This document shows, in pieces, positions 34,921 to 43,483 of a stretch of 64,000 nt of DNA. Where the stretch lies: the NCBI GenBank assembly GCA_036504075.1, contig DASXVX010000095.1, positions 1 through 64,000 of the forward strand, given 5' to 3'. The position numbers and the translations under genes were made by a program. Positions within the stretch are counted from its first letter, which is position 1. Every line of letters begins with the position of its first letter. This stretch comes from DASXVX01 sp036504075 (GTDB lineage: Bacteria > Bacillota > Sulfobacillia > Symbiobacteriales > Symbiobacteriaceae). The notes below the pieces were generated by a model. It worked only from the letters and a program-made list of their open reading frames with translations. It made no database searches and was not told the DNA's origin.

Positions 34921-36428
34921 TGACCTGCTGGGCTTTTTACGGTCGGGTCTCGGGGTTGGAGCAGGCGGCCAATCAGTCCCTGCCGACACAGCAAGAGGCC
35001 TGCCACTGCCGGGCCCGTGAGCGGGGGGCTACGGAGATTCTGGACTTCATGGATGCCGGCGTGCCCGGCGACCTCGACTGGACGGACCGGCCGGCCCTGA
35101 ACCGATTGCTGGAACTAGTTGAGCAGGGCGGTCTGGCCGGGGTCGTCATATACGACCCGGACCGGCTGGCCCGCGACCTGGGGGTGCAACTGGCCGTCAC
35201 GGAGATCATTGCACGCCACCAGGTACAATTGGAATTCTGCACCCAACAGTATGACGCCTCCCCGGAGGGGCTGCTCTTTTACCAATTACGCGGAGCAATC
35301 GCTCAGTTCGAGCGGGCCAAAATCCGCGAGCGGACCAACCGGGGCCGTAAGAAGCTGCTCAAATCCGGCATTCCGGCCAACAAGCCGCCGATTTATGGCC
35401 TGTCCTACGACCGGGCGTCCAACACGTTTACCCCGGTGGAGTCTGAGGCCGTGGTCGTCGGGCAAATTTTCCGCTGGGCCGGGGAGGGTCACGGCCCGGT
35501 TTGGATTGCCCGGCGGCTTAACAGCCTGGGCACTCCCCCGCCGCGGGGCACCCGCAGCAGCGGCTGGTGGGCCCATGTGGTCCGGCGGATGCTGGCGAGC
35601 CCTACTTATGCGGGCCGGCTGTATCTGCATCGCTGGAATCTGGAGGGGACGCGCAAGAACCGGTATCTCCCGCCGGAACGGAAGCACCGCGCTACCCAGC
35701 GCCCGCGGGAGGAATGGGTGGAGGTTCAGGTTCCACCTATTGTGACGACGGAACTCTGGCAGCAGGTACAGGCCCGCCACTCCGGGAACCGGCGCCGGCA
35801 TGCCGGCGCCGAGAGCCCCACATACGCCTACCTGGCCTCCCGGCTGCTTCGCTGCGGCCTCTGCGGCAACGCCATGACCGGGGCGTCGGCTCGGCGCAAG
35901 TGCGGCCGGACGTTCTACTACCGCTGCAGCGGGCGGTACGGCGAACGACAGGTCGCCTGCCTGATGCCGCACCTGCGGGCCGCCGAGCTTGACGACGCGC
36001 TCTGGCGGGCGGTAAGCGCTCTGCTGCTGGAACCCGGGCGGTACAAGGCGGCCCTGTTGGCGGGGGCTGAAGGGCCACCGCCGGGGCCGGTGCTCCCGGA
36101 GGTCGGAGCGGAACGAGTCGCCGAACTGCGGGGGGACATCGGGCGGCTGGAGGGCCTTATCGCCCGGGGCACGGTCCGGGAGCACGAGGTCCGGGCGGCC
36201 CTGAAGAGCCTGCGAGACCAGGAGGCCGCTCTGGCCGACCATCTGCGGGCGTCCGCCGGGCAGCCCTTGCAGCCCCTGCCGCCTGCTCCGGATGCCGTTG
36301 CCCGGTTCGATGGTGCGGAGCGGCGGGAGTTCGTGCGGGCCGTGCTGCACGAGGTCGTGGCCTTCCCGGACGGTGTGCTGCAACTGGTGCCCCGGGAGCC
36401 GTCTGATGGTCCCCCGCGTCGGCAGTGA
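34920..36428 (+). CDS. Large serine recombinase (resolvase/invertase family)
   Basis: 502 aa. N-terminal resolvase domain with catalytic Ser in FYGRVSGLEQ and the Arg motif YDPDRLARD; the recombinase domain (about 165-280; GIPANKPPIYGLSYD); a zinc ribbon with CGLCGNAMTG and a later YRCSGRYGERQVACLMP; and a C-terminal coiled coil (RVAELRGDIGRLEGLIARGT). Same class as SpoIVCA, SprA and phage integrases such as TP901-1. It should cut at the ATGGTGCA core, linking a Ser to DNA, to integrate or excise the element. No sigma-E promoter was recognised upstream. Confidence 0.95.
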   Translation: MTCWAFYGRVSGLEQAANQSLPTQQEACHCRARERGATEILDFMDAGVPGDLDWTDRPALNRLLELVEQGGLAGVVIYDPDRLARDLGVQLAVTEIIARHQVQLEFCTQQYDASPEGLLFYQLRGAIAQFERAKIRERTNRGRKKLLKSGIPANKPPIYGLSYDRASNTFTPVESEAVVVGQIFRWAGEGHGPVWIARRLNSLGTPPPRGTRSSGWWAHVVRRMLASPTYAGRLYLHRWNLEGTRKNRYLPPERKHRATQRPREEWVEVQVPPIVTTELWQQVQARHSGNRRRHAGAESPTYAYLASRLLRCGLCGNAMTGASARRKCGRTFYYRCSGRYGERQVACLMPHLRAAELDDALWRAVSALLLEPGRYKAALLAGAEGPPPGPVLPEVGAERVAELRGDIGRLEGLIARGTVREHEVRAALKSLRDQEAALADHLRASAGQPLQPLPPAPDAVARFDGAERREFVRAVLHEVVAFPDGVLQLVPREPSDGPPRRQ

Positions 36429-36445
36429 GCGCCATGCTTAACTGG

Positions 36446-36453
36446 ATGGTGCA
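36446..36453 (+). repeat. Right attachment core (attR), ATGGTGCA
   Basis: Second core copy, 17 nt past the recombinase stop codon. On the minus strand it reads TGC ACC AT in the same codon phase as the left copy. Confidence 0.75.
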
Positions 36454-36960
36454 GCAGACGTTGGGTTCGTTTCCACCCGACGTGAGGCCGGCAGTCATGC
36501 CGGACATGTGCGGCTGCACCGTGCAGATGCAGGTGCCCCGAACGTCGCAGGTTACGTCGGTTCCGGTCGGCGCACACAGAACTACCCGTTTCGGGAAGGC
36601 AATAGAACGTGTCACCGTAATGGGGCTACAGTCTCGGGACGGCTGGATGGTGATGGTCAGTTCCAGCGTTACCTGGATGGAGACCAGGGCAAGACCATCC
36701 TGGTCGGGAAGCGGTTCCCGGTGCAGCACCTCATGACAGGTGACATTCGTAATTTCGCAGTTTGTCACCATGGCCCCGGCGCCCAGGCCAGGCACGAAGA
36801 AGCACCGCTCCAGCATGTCTTCCTGGAAGCAGAAGTCAAAGATCTTGCGCGCCTCGATGACCATGATTTCGCTGGGCGGAGGGCACGCTCCACCGCGCAC
36901 CGGTCCCGGAATGATTCGGGAGTCGTGGCCGCCGGACACGGGCGGTAAGTACTCCGACAA
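36454..36960 (-). pseudogene. 5' part of the interrupted cysteine-rich gene (169 codons)
   Basis: TTG start at 36960 with AGAGGGAGGG upstream. Contains VIEARKIFDFCFQE, CEITNVTCHEVLHREPL and KRVVLCAPTGTDVTCDVRGT, all matching blocks of the paralogue at 25.6-26.2 kb, then NVC just before the core. Beyond the core the frame runs on into the antisense of the recombinase, giving a meaningless Ala/Pro/His tail to a stop at 36157; that tail should not be annotated. With the 3' part at 26.3 kb it makes a 226-aa protein. An N-terminal extension of about 30 residues is unique to this copy. Confidence 0.8.
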
Positions 36961-37019
36961 TCGATAACCCTCCCTCTTTCAGGAGCTTGGTTCGTGCAGT
37001 ATGTGGGCCTTGCCAGCAT

Positions 37020-37047
37020 CAGGCTATGAAGGTGTTGCCGCGACGGT
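37020..37047 (-). promoter_or_regulatory. Sigma-K-like promoter of the interrupted cysteine-rich gene
   Basis: On the minus strand ACC (37047-37045), 16 bases, CATAGCCTG (37028-37020); one mismatch to CATAnnnTA. Same layout and CATAGC core as the paralogue's promoter, 59 bases before the start codon. Confidence 0.45.
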
Positions 37048-37146
37048 GACAGCCCACTGACGTCGCCTGTCACCCCCCGTGCGTGTCGGCATACCATGTT
37101 CTACTCCGGGTTCGCGGCGGAGCGGGGAAAAGAGGAGGGCCGAACC

Positions 37147-38652
37147 ATGTGTAGCCTGCGGCTCATGTTGGGCTGGGAGCGTCTCCTGGACGCGGATGAC
37201 ACTGCTCTGCCTGCGCTGCGCAGTCTTTGCCAGGCACTGAATATCGACACGCACTGGGACGAAGCGGAGCGCACTTTGTACATACAGTCGCCGGTGGCGG
37301 GGAAGCGTGTGGCTGTCGTCCCGGTGGCGGACGGCTCGCCGGCGCTGGAGGAACTGGCGGGTCAGATCGCAGCGCATACGGCGGAATGCCTTGGTGGCGC
37401 AGGGGCGAGCGTTCTGGTGGTCGGAGGCGGGGCAGACCTGCGGGGGTATAGCCTGGCTCTCAGGGTAGATGTATGCAGCCTCCCGAGTTGGGGCGTAGCC
37501 GCCGCGTACAACTGGCTGGGGTGGTCCCAGAACCGCAGGCTGGCAACCTGTCTGGCTGAGGAGGTGTCCGCAGCCGGCGGGCTGCTGAATCTGGGTACCA
37601 GAGCGTCGTTCAACGGGGTCCGGCAGCCGGGACTCCCGGTCATAACGGTGCTGGTCGGCCGGCCGAGCGCCACGCTTGCGGCCCGGGAGTCTGGCCCGGA
37701 ATACGCCCGGGGGTCCAGCCCGGAATACGCTCGGGACGTCGCCCGGGGCATTTACCGGGGGCTGGCCCGCTTTTGGGCCGACCCGGTCCTGGAGGAGATT
37801 CAGCAACTGCTGCCCCGGGTGGGCCAGGAGGCCGCCGAGCCCGGGGTTGTCGCCTGCGAGCCCGGGCCCGTGCCTGCAGCGCCGGTCCTGGAGTGCGAAC
37901 CCGAACCCGTGCCCGAGCCCAGGCCCGTGCCTGCAGCGCCGGTCCTGGAGCCCATGGCCGGGTCTCAGCCCGGCTATGCCGACGAGGAGCCGGTCAACCC
38001 CGTGCTCGTCCTGGACCCGGAGGTCGTAATCGCCTCCGAGGCGGCGGCGGTTCCGGCCGGCGTGAATCAAGCAGATTTTCGGACGATCCTGGGCATTGCC
38101 CCCGGGCATCTCAACGCGGCTGAACCCGCACCCATACACGAGCCAAGGTCTGAGCAAGTCCCGGAGGACGGGCAAACGCCGGACCTGGCGCCCCTGGCCC
38201 CGTTCGACCAGACGCGCATGGCCCCGTTCGACCGGGTGCCCGACGACTCTCCAGCGGAGCCCGGACCCCCACCCGAACCGCTTCGCCTGATCCGGCCATT
38301 CCACAGCCGGCCGGCCCCGGCGAAGCGAAAGGCGTTGGTCGACCCGCGGGGACTCCCCGGTTCAAGCCTGGTCTACCAGTTCCAGCCCCCGCAACCGGCG
38401 GCGGTCAGTGCGGAACCCCCTCCTTCCGGCATCAGTCCCGCCGGACTTATTCGCCAGGCCCAGGCCCGCACAGCCCAGGTGTCCCCGCCCCCCGACAAGC
38501 ACCTACCCGCCCATGACACACGCACACCGGGCTCCACCACACGACCTCCGGCTGCCTACACACGATCCCCGGCACCCATACCGAAACAGCCGGCCCGAAC
38601 AACCGTTTCCCGGGTGATCCAGCCGGGTTCCACCGTGATCCGCTTCCCCTGA
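37147..38652 (+). CDS. Amidase-like protein with long Pro/Glu-rich C-terminal region
   Basis: 501 aa from the ATG at 37147, set by GGAGGG upstream. Residues 1-60 resemble a copper-amine-oxidase-N/stalk fold (LPALRSLCQALNIDTHWDEA). Residues about 65-210 follow the outline of N-acetylmuramoyl-L-alanine amidases: SLALRVDVCSLPSWGVAAAY, RRLATCLAEEVSAAGGL, then LPVITVLVGRPSA, but the zinc ligands are not clear, so catalysis is doubtful. The remainder (210-501) is Pro, Ala and Glu-rich and disordered. No signal peptide. A spore-cortex or coat role is possible given the neighbours, but unproven. Confidence 0.55.
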   Translation: MCSLRLMLGWERLLDADDTALPALRSLCQALNIDTHWDEAERTLYIQSPVAGKRVAVVPVADGSPALEELAGQIAAHTAECLGGAGASVLVVGGGADLRGYSLALRVDVCSLPSWGVAAAYNWLGWSQNRRLATCLAEEVSAAGGLLNLGTRASFNGVRQPGLPVITVLVGRPSATLAARESGPEYARGSSPEYARDVARGIYRGLARFWADPVLEEIQQLLPRVGQEAAEPGVVACEPGPVPAAPVLECEPEPVPEPRPVPAAPVLEPMAGSQPGYADEEPVNPVLVLDPEVVIASEAAAVPAGVNQADFRTILGIAPGHLNAAEPAPIHEPRSEQVPEDGQTPDLAPLAPFDQTRMAPFDRVPDDSPAEPGPPPEPLRLIRPFHSRPAPAKRKALVDPRGLPGSSLVYQFQPPQPAAVSAEPPPSGISPAGLIRQAQARTAQVSPPPDKHLPAHDTRTPGSTTRPPAAYTRSPAPIPKQPARTTVSRVIQPGSTVIRFP

Positions 38653-38686
38653 CACGGGGGCCTCGGCAGCGGTCGCTGACAATAAA

Positions 38687-38712
38687 AAAACCACCCAAAT
38701 CGGGTGGTTTTT
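38687..38712. terminator. Bidirectional terminator
   Basis: AACCACCC/GGGTGGTT stem with A-run on the left and T-run on the right, between convergent genes ending at 38652 (+) and 38715 (-). Confidence 0.9.
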
Positions 38713-38714
38713 CG

Positions 38715-39959
38715 TTATTCGAGACGCGACCGGCGGAAGAAGGCGGGCCGCCTCAACTTGGCCAGCGCCCGGTCCCCCGGCTCCGGCAGCAAGATTGCCC
38801 CGAAGCCGAACAGCCCCTGCGCCGGGCGTGGCACCCGGCAATGCTCCAACTGGCGACCCATCCGGAACATGATTCGCACATAAGGTGGCGCCTCCAGCAG
38901 CGCGTCGTGGAATTCCTCGCGGCTGTGAACTTCGTAGTCGTCCACGGTGAGTACCACCGCCCCGCTCCGCAGACCCCCGGCTTCCGCCGGCGAACCCGGC
39001 AGCACGTCCAGGATTCCTACGCCCTTGGGCGGGCGCCGCAGATACGGCACTCCCAGGAGTTGCAGCCGGCCTGACAGGACCGCCATCGCCTCATGCCCCA
39101 GGCCGCTGAACAGGGCGGCCACCCAGAGCAGAGGCCGGAAGTGGCTGGATGCCACCGCCAGCAACAGCAGCAGCCCGCTGTACACCAACAGCGTCTGACT
39201 CGACTGCCGGGCCCGCTGCGACGGCGGTGCCGAGATCGCCAGGTCTGAATATCCCATCGTCACCACCACCGGGACCAGTTGCCAGCCGAAGGGGAGCGCA
39301 CCGCCGGCCATGGCCGCGTCCGGCCGCAGGAGCGGCCACCAGGTCGGCATGGCCATCGGCGCGTGGCCTGCCAGCGCAAAGAGCGGCAGAACGAGCGGCA
39401 CGGGCCAGAACCGCTGGAGGGTAAAACCCGCCACGGGTTCGCCGTCCTGTCCGCCAATGGTCATGGGAGTCGCGCACGTCGGCCCGCTGACCCAGATCAG
39501 GAACGCCTCTACCATATGCATGATCGCGATGAGTCCCACCAACGATGCCACATCCACCTTTGGCCAGCCGAAAACCAGGTAGGACAGCGACAGCAGCGTC
39601 CCACTGTATGCAAAGCAGATAAACCTCGGGTTAATCGCTCCCAGGCCAATGGAGACCGGCCAAAGATACAGCAAGGCAGAGGCAGCGCCTGGTGCCTCCA
39701 CCAGGCCCACCCCCGCCAGTGAGAGCAAGAGGCTGCCAGCGATGCCCCCCAGCGCTCCCAGTGCCAGTGATTGCAGCGTCTGCGAAAGGGGCGTGTGCTT
39801 GGGAATGCCGAACAGTTCTGCTTCCGTGACCGCAACCCGGCGGTATTGCAGGAAGACGACTGCTCCGGCCACCAGGAGCAAGAGCACCGCCCAGCCGCTC
39901 AGAATCATGTCCGGCAGCGTCTTAAACAAGAGTCGAGTAATGTTGAGCAGCGCTGCCAA
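38715..39959 (-). CDS. minJ: Multi-pass membrane protein with C-terminal PDZ domain, MinJ-like
   Basis: 414 aa from a TTG at 39959 with AGGAGGGAG upstream. About seven to eight hydrophobic segments (for example WAVLLLLVAGAVVFLQYRRV, GALGGIAGSLLLSLAGVGLV) precede a PDZ domain at about 300-385 (GVGILDVLPGSPAEAGGLRS). In Bacillus, minJ (a division-site bridge between DivIVA and MinD) lies in the same order next to ctpB, so the name is a synteny-based assignment with moderate certainty. Confidence 0.7.
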   Translation of the reverse strand: MAALLNITRLLFKTLPDMILSGWAVLLLLVAGAVVFLQYRRVAVTEAELFGIPKHTPLSQTLQSLALGALGGIAGSLLLSLAGVGLVEAPGAASALLYLWPVSIGLGAINPRFICFAYSGTLLSLSYLVFGWPKVDVASLVGLIAIMHMVEAFLIWVSGPTCATPMTIGGQDGEPVAGFTLQRFWPVPLVLPLFALAGHAPMAMPTWWPLLRPDAAMAGGALPFGWQLVPVVVTMGYSDLAISAPPSQRARQSSQTLLVYSGLLLLLAVASSHFRPLLWVAALFSGLGHEAMAVLSGRLQLLGVPYLRRPPKGVGILDVLPGSPAEAGGLRSGAVVLTVDDYEVHSREEFHDALLEAPPYVRIMFRMGRQLEHCRVPRPAQGLFGFGAILLPEPGDRALAKLRRPAFFRRSRLE

Positions 39960-39977
39960 AGAGTCTCCCTCCTGGGC

Positions 39978-41201
39978 TTACCGCTTCATCGTCTGGATAT
40001 ACTTGATGGCTTCCTGCAACTGAACGTCGCCCGGATCACCGGGAACCACTTTCTTGGGGTTCTCTTTGACTATGTCCGGGTCAATCCCTTTTTCATGGAT
40101 CGAAATTCCGCCAGCCGTCAGGTAATGGGCCGTCGTCAGCTTGATGCCGGACCCGTCCGGTAGCGTGTGGAACGTCTGCACGGAGCCCTTGCCGAACGTC
40201 TTCACGCCCATGAGCGTGCCGATCTTCAGGTCCTTCAGGGCACCAGCCACGATTTCGGAGGCGCTGGCACTGCCGTTGTCCACCAGCACCAGGAGCGGCA
40301 TGTCGAACGCGTCCGTGGCACCCTTGGAGTTGTAGGTTTGCTTACCCTCGCGCCCATCCACGAATACCACCGGCGTCCCCTTCGGCACAAAGATGGACGA
40401 GACGTTGATCGCCTCCTCCAGCAAACCACCGGGGTCCTGCCGCAGGTCCAGAATCAACCGGGTCATGCCCTGGGCTTTCAGGTCGCTCATCGACTTAGAC
40501 ACCCGCTGGGACACGTTCTCTTTGAACTGAAGGATTTGGATATAGCCTACGCCGTGGGCCGGGTCCACCATTTTGGCTTCCACTGAGGGCAGTTCGATCG
40601 TTGCCCGGGTAACGAGAAACTCCAGGGGATTATCGGTGCCTTCCCGCATGACCTTCAGTTTCACCTGCGTCCCCTTGGGGCCTCGGATCATGTCCACCGC
40701 ATCTTCCAGCGTGAGGCCGTGCACGTCCTTGCCGTCAACGGCAATAATGGCGTCACCGGCCCGGAGTCCCGCCTGCTCGCCCGGAGTGCCTTTCATGGGC
40801 GAGACCACTGTAACCAGACCGGTCTTGGCGGAGAGTTCCACGTAGACCCCGATACCGCTCATTGTGGATTTAAGTTGATCGAGGAATTGGGCGTATTCCT
40901 TGGGGGTGAAATAGGCCGAGTACCGATCACCGGTGGCCTCCACCATGCCCTTGAGGGCCCCCTCGGTCAACTTGTCTGTCGCCGGCGGGGTGAGGAAGTT
41001 TTGGTCAATTTCCTTCCGAACCTGTTCGATGCGCTTGTAGTCCAACCCCTGCGCCGACCCGACCTGCTGGACAGGGACCTTGCCGGAGATGGTGGCAGTC
41101 AGCCTCGGGACAAGGTTCGTCGCCCCAGCGTAAAAGCTCAATGTACTGCAGAGTAGCACCAGTACTACCGTTACCGTTAAGGCCTTACGGCGGTCAATCA
41201 T
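39978..41201 (-). CDS. ctpB: Carboxy-terminal processing protease CtpB (S41)
   Basis: 407 aa. I place the start at the ATG 41201 (MIDRRKALTV); the ATG at 41213 has its only GAGG directly attached. N-terminal membrane anchor, PDZ domain (about 90-180; GIGVYVELSAKTGLVTVVSP), and S41 protease with Ser in VDNGSASASEIVAGAL and Lys in GVKTFGKGSVQ. In spore formers CtpB cleaves SpoIVFA in the intermembrane space to activate the SpoIVFB protease and so sigma-K. Sits between minJ-like and the EnvC-like gene, as in Bacillus. Confidence 0.95.
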   Translation of the reverse strand: MIDRRKALTVTVVLVLLCSTLSFYAGATNLVPRLTATISGKVPVQQVGSAQGLDYKRIEQVRKEIDQNFLTPPATDKLTEGALKGMVEATGDRYSAYFTPKEYAQFLDQLKSTMSGIGVYVELSAKTGLVTVVSPMKGTPGEQAGLRAGDAIIAVDGKDVHGLTLEDAVDMIRGPKGTQVKLKVMREGTDNPLEFLVTRATIELPSVEAKMVDPAHGVGYIQILQFKENVSQRVSKSMSDLKAQGMTRLILDLRQDPGGLLEEAINVSSIFVPKGTPVVFVDGREGKQTYNSKGATDAFDMPLLVLVDNGSASASEIVAGALKDLKIGTLMGVKTFGKGSVQTFHTLPDGSGIKLTTAHYLTAGGISIHEKGIDPDIVKENPKKVVPGDPGDVQLQEAIKYIQTMKR

Positions 41202-41367
41202 GCCCAAGGTCATCCTCTCATGAGAAACGTACAGGCCATACTTATCATTCTCTGACTGAGAGTATACTCCCGACTTCGAAACGGGGTCAAACCGAAAGCA
41301 ACTGCCTCAGGACCGCCTGACGGCTCCTGAGGCAGCATTGCGTCTATTTCCATCAATTTCCAGTCCT

Positions 41368-42549
41368 CTACTGCTTGGGTAGCAAGGTCACGGGATCGAC
41401 GGGCTTGCCGGCGATGTGAATCTCCAGGTGGACATGCGGTCCAGTGGACCAACCGGTGGAGCCGGCCTTGGTAATCTGCTGGCCCCGCTTCACCTGGTCG
41501 CCTTTTCTAACCAGAAGCACCGACGAGTGCCCGTACCAGCTGGAGTTCCCGCCGCCGTGGTCGATGACGACCAGGTTGCCGTAGGCATCATCCCAACCCG
41601 CCTGGACAACCACGCCGTCTTCGATGGCGTAAACCGCCTGGCCCAGGTCAGCGGCTATGTCAGTGCCGTAATGCCACCGGGCGACGCCCAGAATGGGGTG
41701 CATACGCGGACCAAAGGGGTCCGTAATCGTAATTCGACCGTGGACCGGCCAGATCGGCGAAAAGGAGCCAGCCGGGCGGTTCATACTCAGCATGAGCGCT
41801 TCAAGCTGGTCCCGGGTCGCCTGTTCCTGCTGGTCAAGCTGGTCCAGCTGGGCGGCAAGCGCCCGCTTGTTCATATCCAGGGAGCGGGAGACCTGCGCCT
41901 TCTCCGTCCGCTTCGCTTCCGCTACGTTAAAGCGGTCCTTGGCCTGAGCCTCCAGCACGTCCAGTTCGTTCTTCCGCTTGAGGGCCGCCACCTTTTTATC
42001 CTCCAGGACCTGCTTGTCCTTGCGCACTGAGGTGAACAGCTCTGCATCTCGCTTCACTACCAGTTTGAGCATCTCGAACCGGTTGATGAAGTCCGAGAAC
42101 GAGGCGGCGCCGAACAGCACCGCCAGATAGGTGACCCGGCCATCCTCGCTGATCGACCGAACTCGCTTGGCCAGGGTAGCTTTCTTCTTATCGAACTGCG
42201 CCTGGGTCTTCTGCAGATCGGCCTGAATCTTGGTGTACTGGTCCTGGGCCGCAGCCCGTTGGGACTTGATCAGCGTCAGTTGGGAGTCGGCCTCGACCAC
42301 TTCCTGCGTGACCTTGTCCAACTGGGCCTGCGCCTCAAGCACCTCGATGTTGACTCGTTGCAGGTCGTTGTCGGCTTTGGCCTTCTGCTCCCGCAGCCAC
42401 TTCAGCTTGTCCTGCTGCTGATTGTACTCTTTCAGCAGATCGGTGCCCTCCGCATGGGCCGGCGGAGCCGCCTGGGTCATGAGCGATAAGGCGATGAGTG
42501 GGATTACGACCCAACGCACTAGTCGGACAAGGCCTCCGCGGACGCGCAT
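41368..42549 (-). CDS. EnvC-like murein hydrolase activator (coiled coil + M23)
   Basis: 393 aa. ATG at 42549 with GAGGTGAG upstream. Signal peptide (WVVIPLIALSLMTQAAPPAHA), a long coiled coil (about 40-250; QAQLDKVTQEVVEADSQLTL), and an M23 domain with GVARWHYGTDIAAD and HVHLEIHIAG. It directly follows ftsX, as in EnvC/PcsB/CwlO-type systems where FtsEX ATP hydrolysis opens the coiled coil to activate wall cleavage. Here the zinc motifs HxxxD and HxH are intact, so it may be a hydrolase itself. Confidence 0.9.
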   Translation of the reverse strand: MRVRGGLVRLVRWVVIPLIALSLMTQAAPPAHAEGTDLLKEYNQQQDKLKWLREQKAKADNDLQRVNIEVLEAQAQLDKVTQEVVEADSQLTLIKSQRAAAQDQYTKIQADLQKTQAQFDKKKATLAKRVRSISEDGRVTYLAVLFGAASFSDFINRFEMLKLVVKRDAELFTSVRKDKQVLEDKKVAALKRKNELDVLEAQAKDRFNVAEAKRTEKAQVSRSLDMNKRALAAQLDQLDQQEQATRDQLEALMLSMNRPAGSFSPIWPVHGRITITDPFGPRMHPILGVARWHYGTDIAADLGQAVYAIEDGVVVQAGWDDAYGNLVVIDHGGGNSSWYGHSSVLLVRKGDQVKRGQQITKAGSTGWSTGPHVHLEIHIAGKPVDPVTLLPKQ

Positions 42550-42562
42550 CCACTCACCTCCA

Positions 42563-43483
42563 CTAAACCTTCAGGAAACGGCGGAGCGAAACCAGGCTGC
42601 CCAACCCGCCCAGGGCGCCCCCGAGGAGCGACAGGGCGAGGGTCAGGTTCCCGAGCACTTCGCCCGGCGGCCGCATGGGCAGGAACGGAATGTTCAGGTT
42701 GACATAAGTGGTGATCCGGTCATAGCCATACCCGGTGAGTGCCATGGCCAGCAGTGCGCCAACGACTCCCAGGAAAATGCCTTCCATCATGAAAGGCCGG
42801 CGGATGAACCAGTCCGTCGCGCCTACCAACTTCATGATCGAGATTTCGCGACGGCGGGCATAGACCGCCAGGCGAATGGTGTTGGAGACCGTCAGCACGG
42901 TCGCGATGATCAGCAAGAGCACGAGGCCCGCTCCGCCGATGTTCACCGCCCGGTTAAAGGCGAGCAGCAGGTCCACGTACTCCTGGCCATAGTTCGCATC
43001 GCTAATGCCCGGGATTTTCAGGACGGCTTCGGCGATGACCTTGACCTGGTTCGTATCGAGCGCCTGAATCTTGACGGAATCCCGGAGCGGGTTTTCGCCA
43101 TCGAGGTCGTCCAGGATGTCCTTCTGCGGGCCAAACTGCTTTTTCATCTCTTCGAGGGCTTGATCCCGGCTCACGAACGCGGCGTTCTTTACGCCGGGCA
43201 CTTTTTTGACCTTGTCGACGATTGCCTGTTTCTGATCCTCTTTCAGTTCATCTTTGGGACACTTGGTGTTAGGGACCTGCGCGGTGCATAAATAGGCCCG
43301 GATCTCCACCTGCTGTTCCACGGTTGAAGTGGCGTACTTCAGATTAAGCGCCAGCAGTGCCATCACGGAGAGCACCAGCAAGGAAACGGCCACGGTGGCC
43401 ATGGAGGCCAGGGACATCAGGGGACTGTGGGTCATGGAGCGGACCGCGTCGCGGGCGGCGGTTACCCAGGCTCTAAGATTCAT
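42563..43483 (-). CDS. ftsX: Cell division protein FtsX
   Basis: 306 aa, start overlapping the ftsE stop by 11 nt. N-terminal cytoplasmic helix, TM1 (MATVAVSLLVLSVMALLALN), a large extracytoplasmic loop with the typical KDELKEDQKQAIVDKVKKVP, then three TM helices near the C-terminus including GLVLLLIIATVLTVSNTIRL. FtsX passes the FtsE ATPase signal to the extracytoplasmic EnvC/PcsB/CwlO partner, here encoded directly downstream. Confidence 0.97.
   Translation of the reverse strand: MNLRAWVTAARDAVRSMTHSPLMSLASMATVAVSLLVLSVMALLALNLKYATSTVEQQVEIRAYLCTAQVPNTKCPKDELKEDQKQAIVDKVKKVPGVKNAAFVSRDQALEEMKKQFGPQKDILDDLDGENPLRDSVKIQALDTNQVKVIAEAVLKIPGISDANYGQEYVDLLLAFNRAVNIGGAGLVLLLIIATVLTVSNTIRLAVYARRREISIMKLVGATDWFIRRPFMMEGIFLGVVGALLAMALTGYGYDRITTYVNLNIPFLPMRPPGEVLGNLTLALSLLGGALGGLGSLVSLRRFLKV

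Larger units (their letters stand above)
26471..36453. mobile_element. 9,975-bp serine-recombinase intervening element inside a cysteine-rich gene
   Basis: Bounded by direct copies of ATGGTGCA (26471-26478 and 36446-36453). Contents: a 2,678-codon secreted subtilase gene (minus), a 55-aa ORF and a large serine recombinase (plus). The recombinase stop is 17 nt from the right core, the usual place for an integrase next to its attachment site. Joining the flanks at the core restores one open frame of 226 codons plus stop. This is the architecture of sporulation intervening elements such as skin in sigK, which a large serine recombinase removes from the mother-cell chromosome. Excision itself cannot be seen from sequence. 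Confidence 0.85.

Noticed and set aside
36157..36445. Apparent C-terminal 96 codons of the interrupted gene, antisense to the recombinase
   Set aside because: The sequence is Ala/Pro/His-rich antisense of the recombinase 3' end and lacks all family blocks; the real C-terminus is at 26.3 kb.
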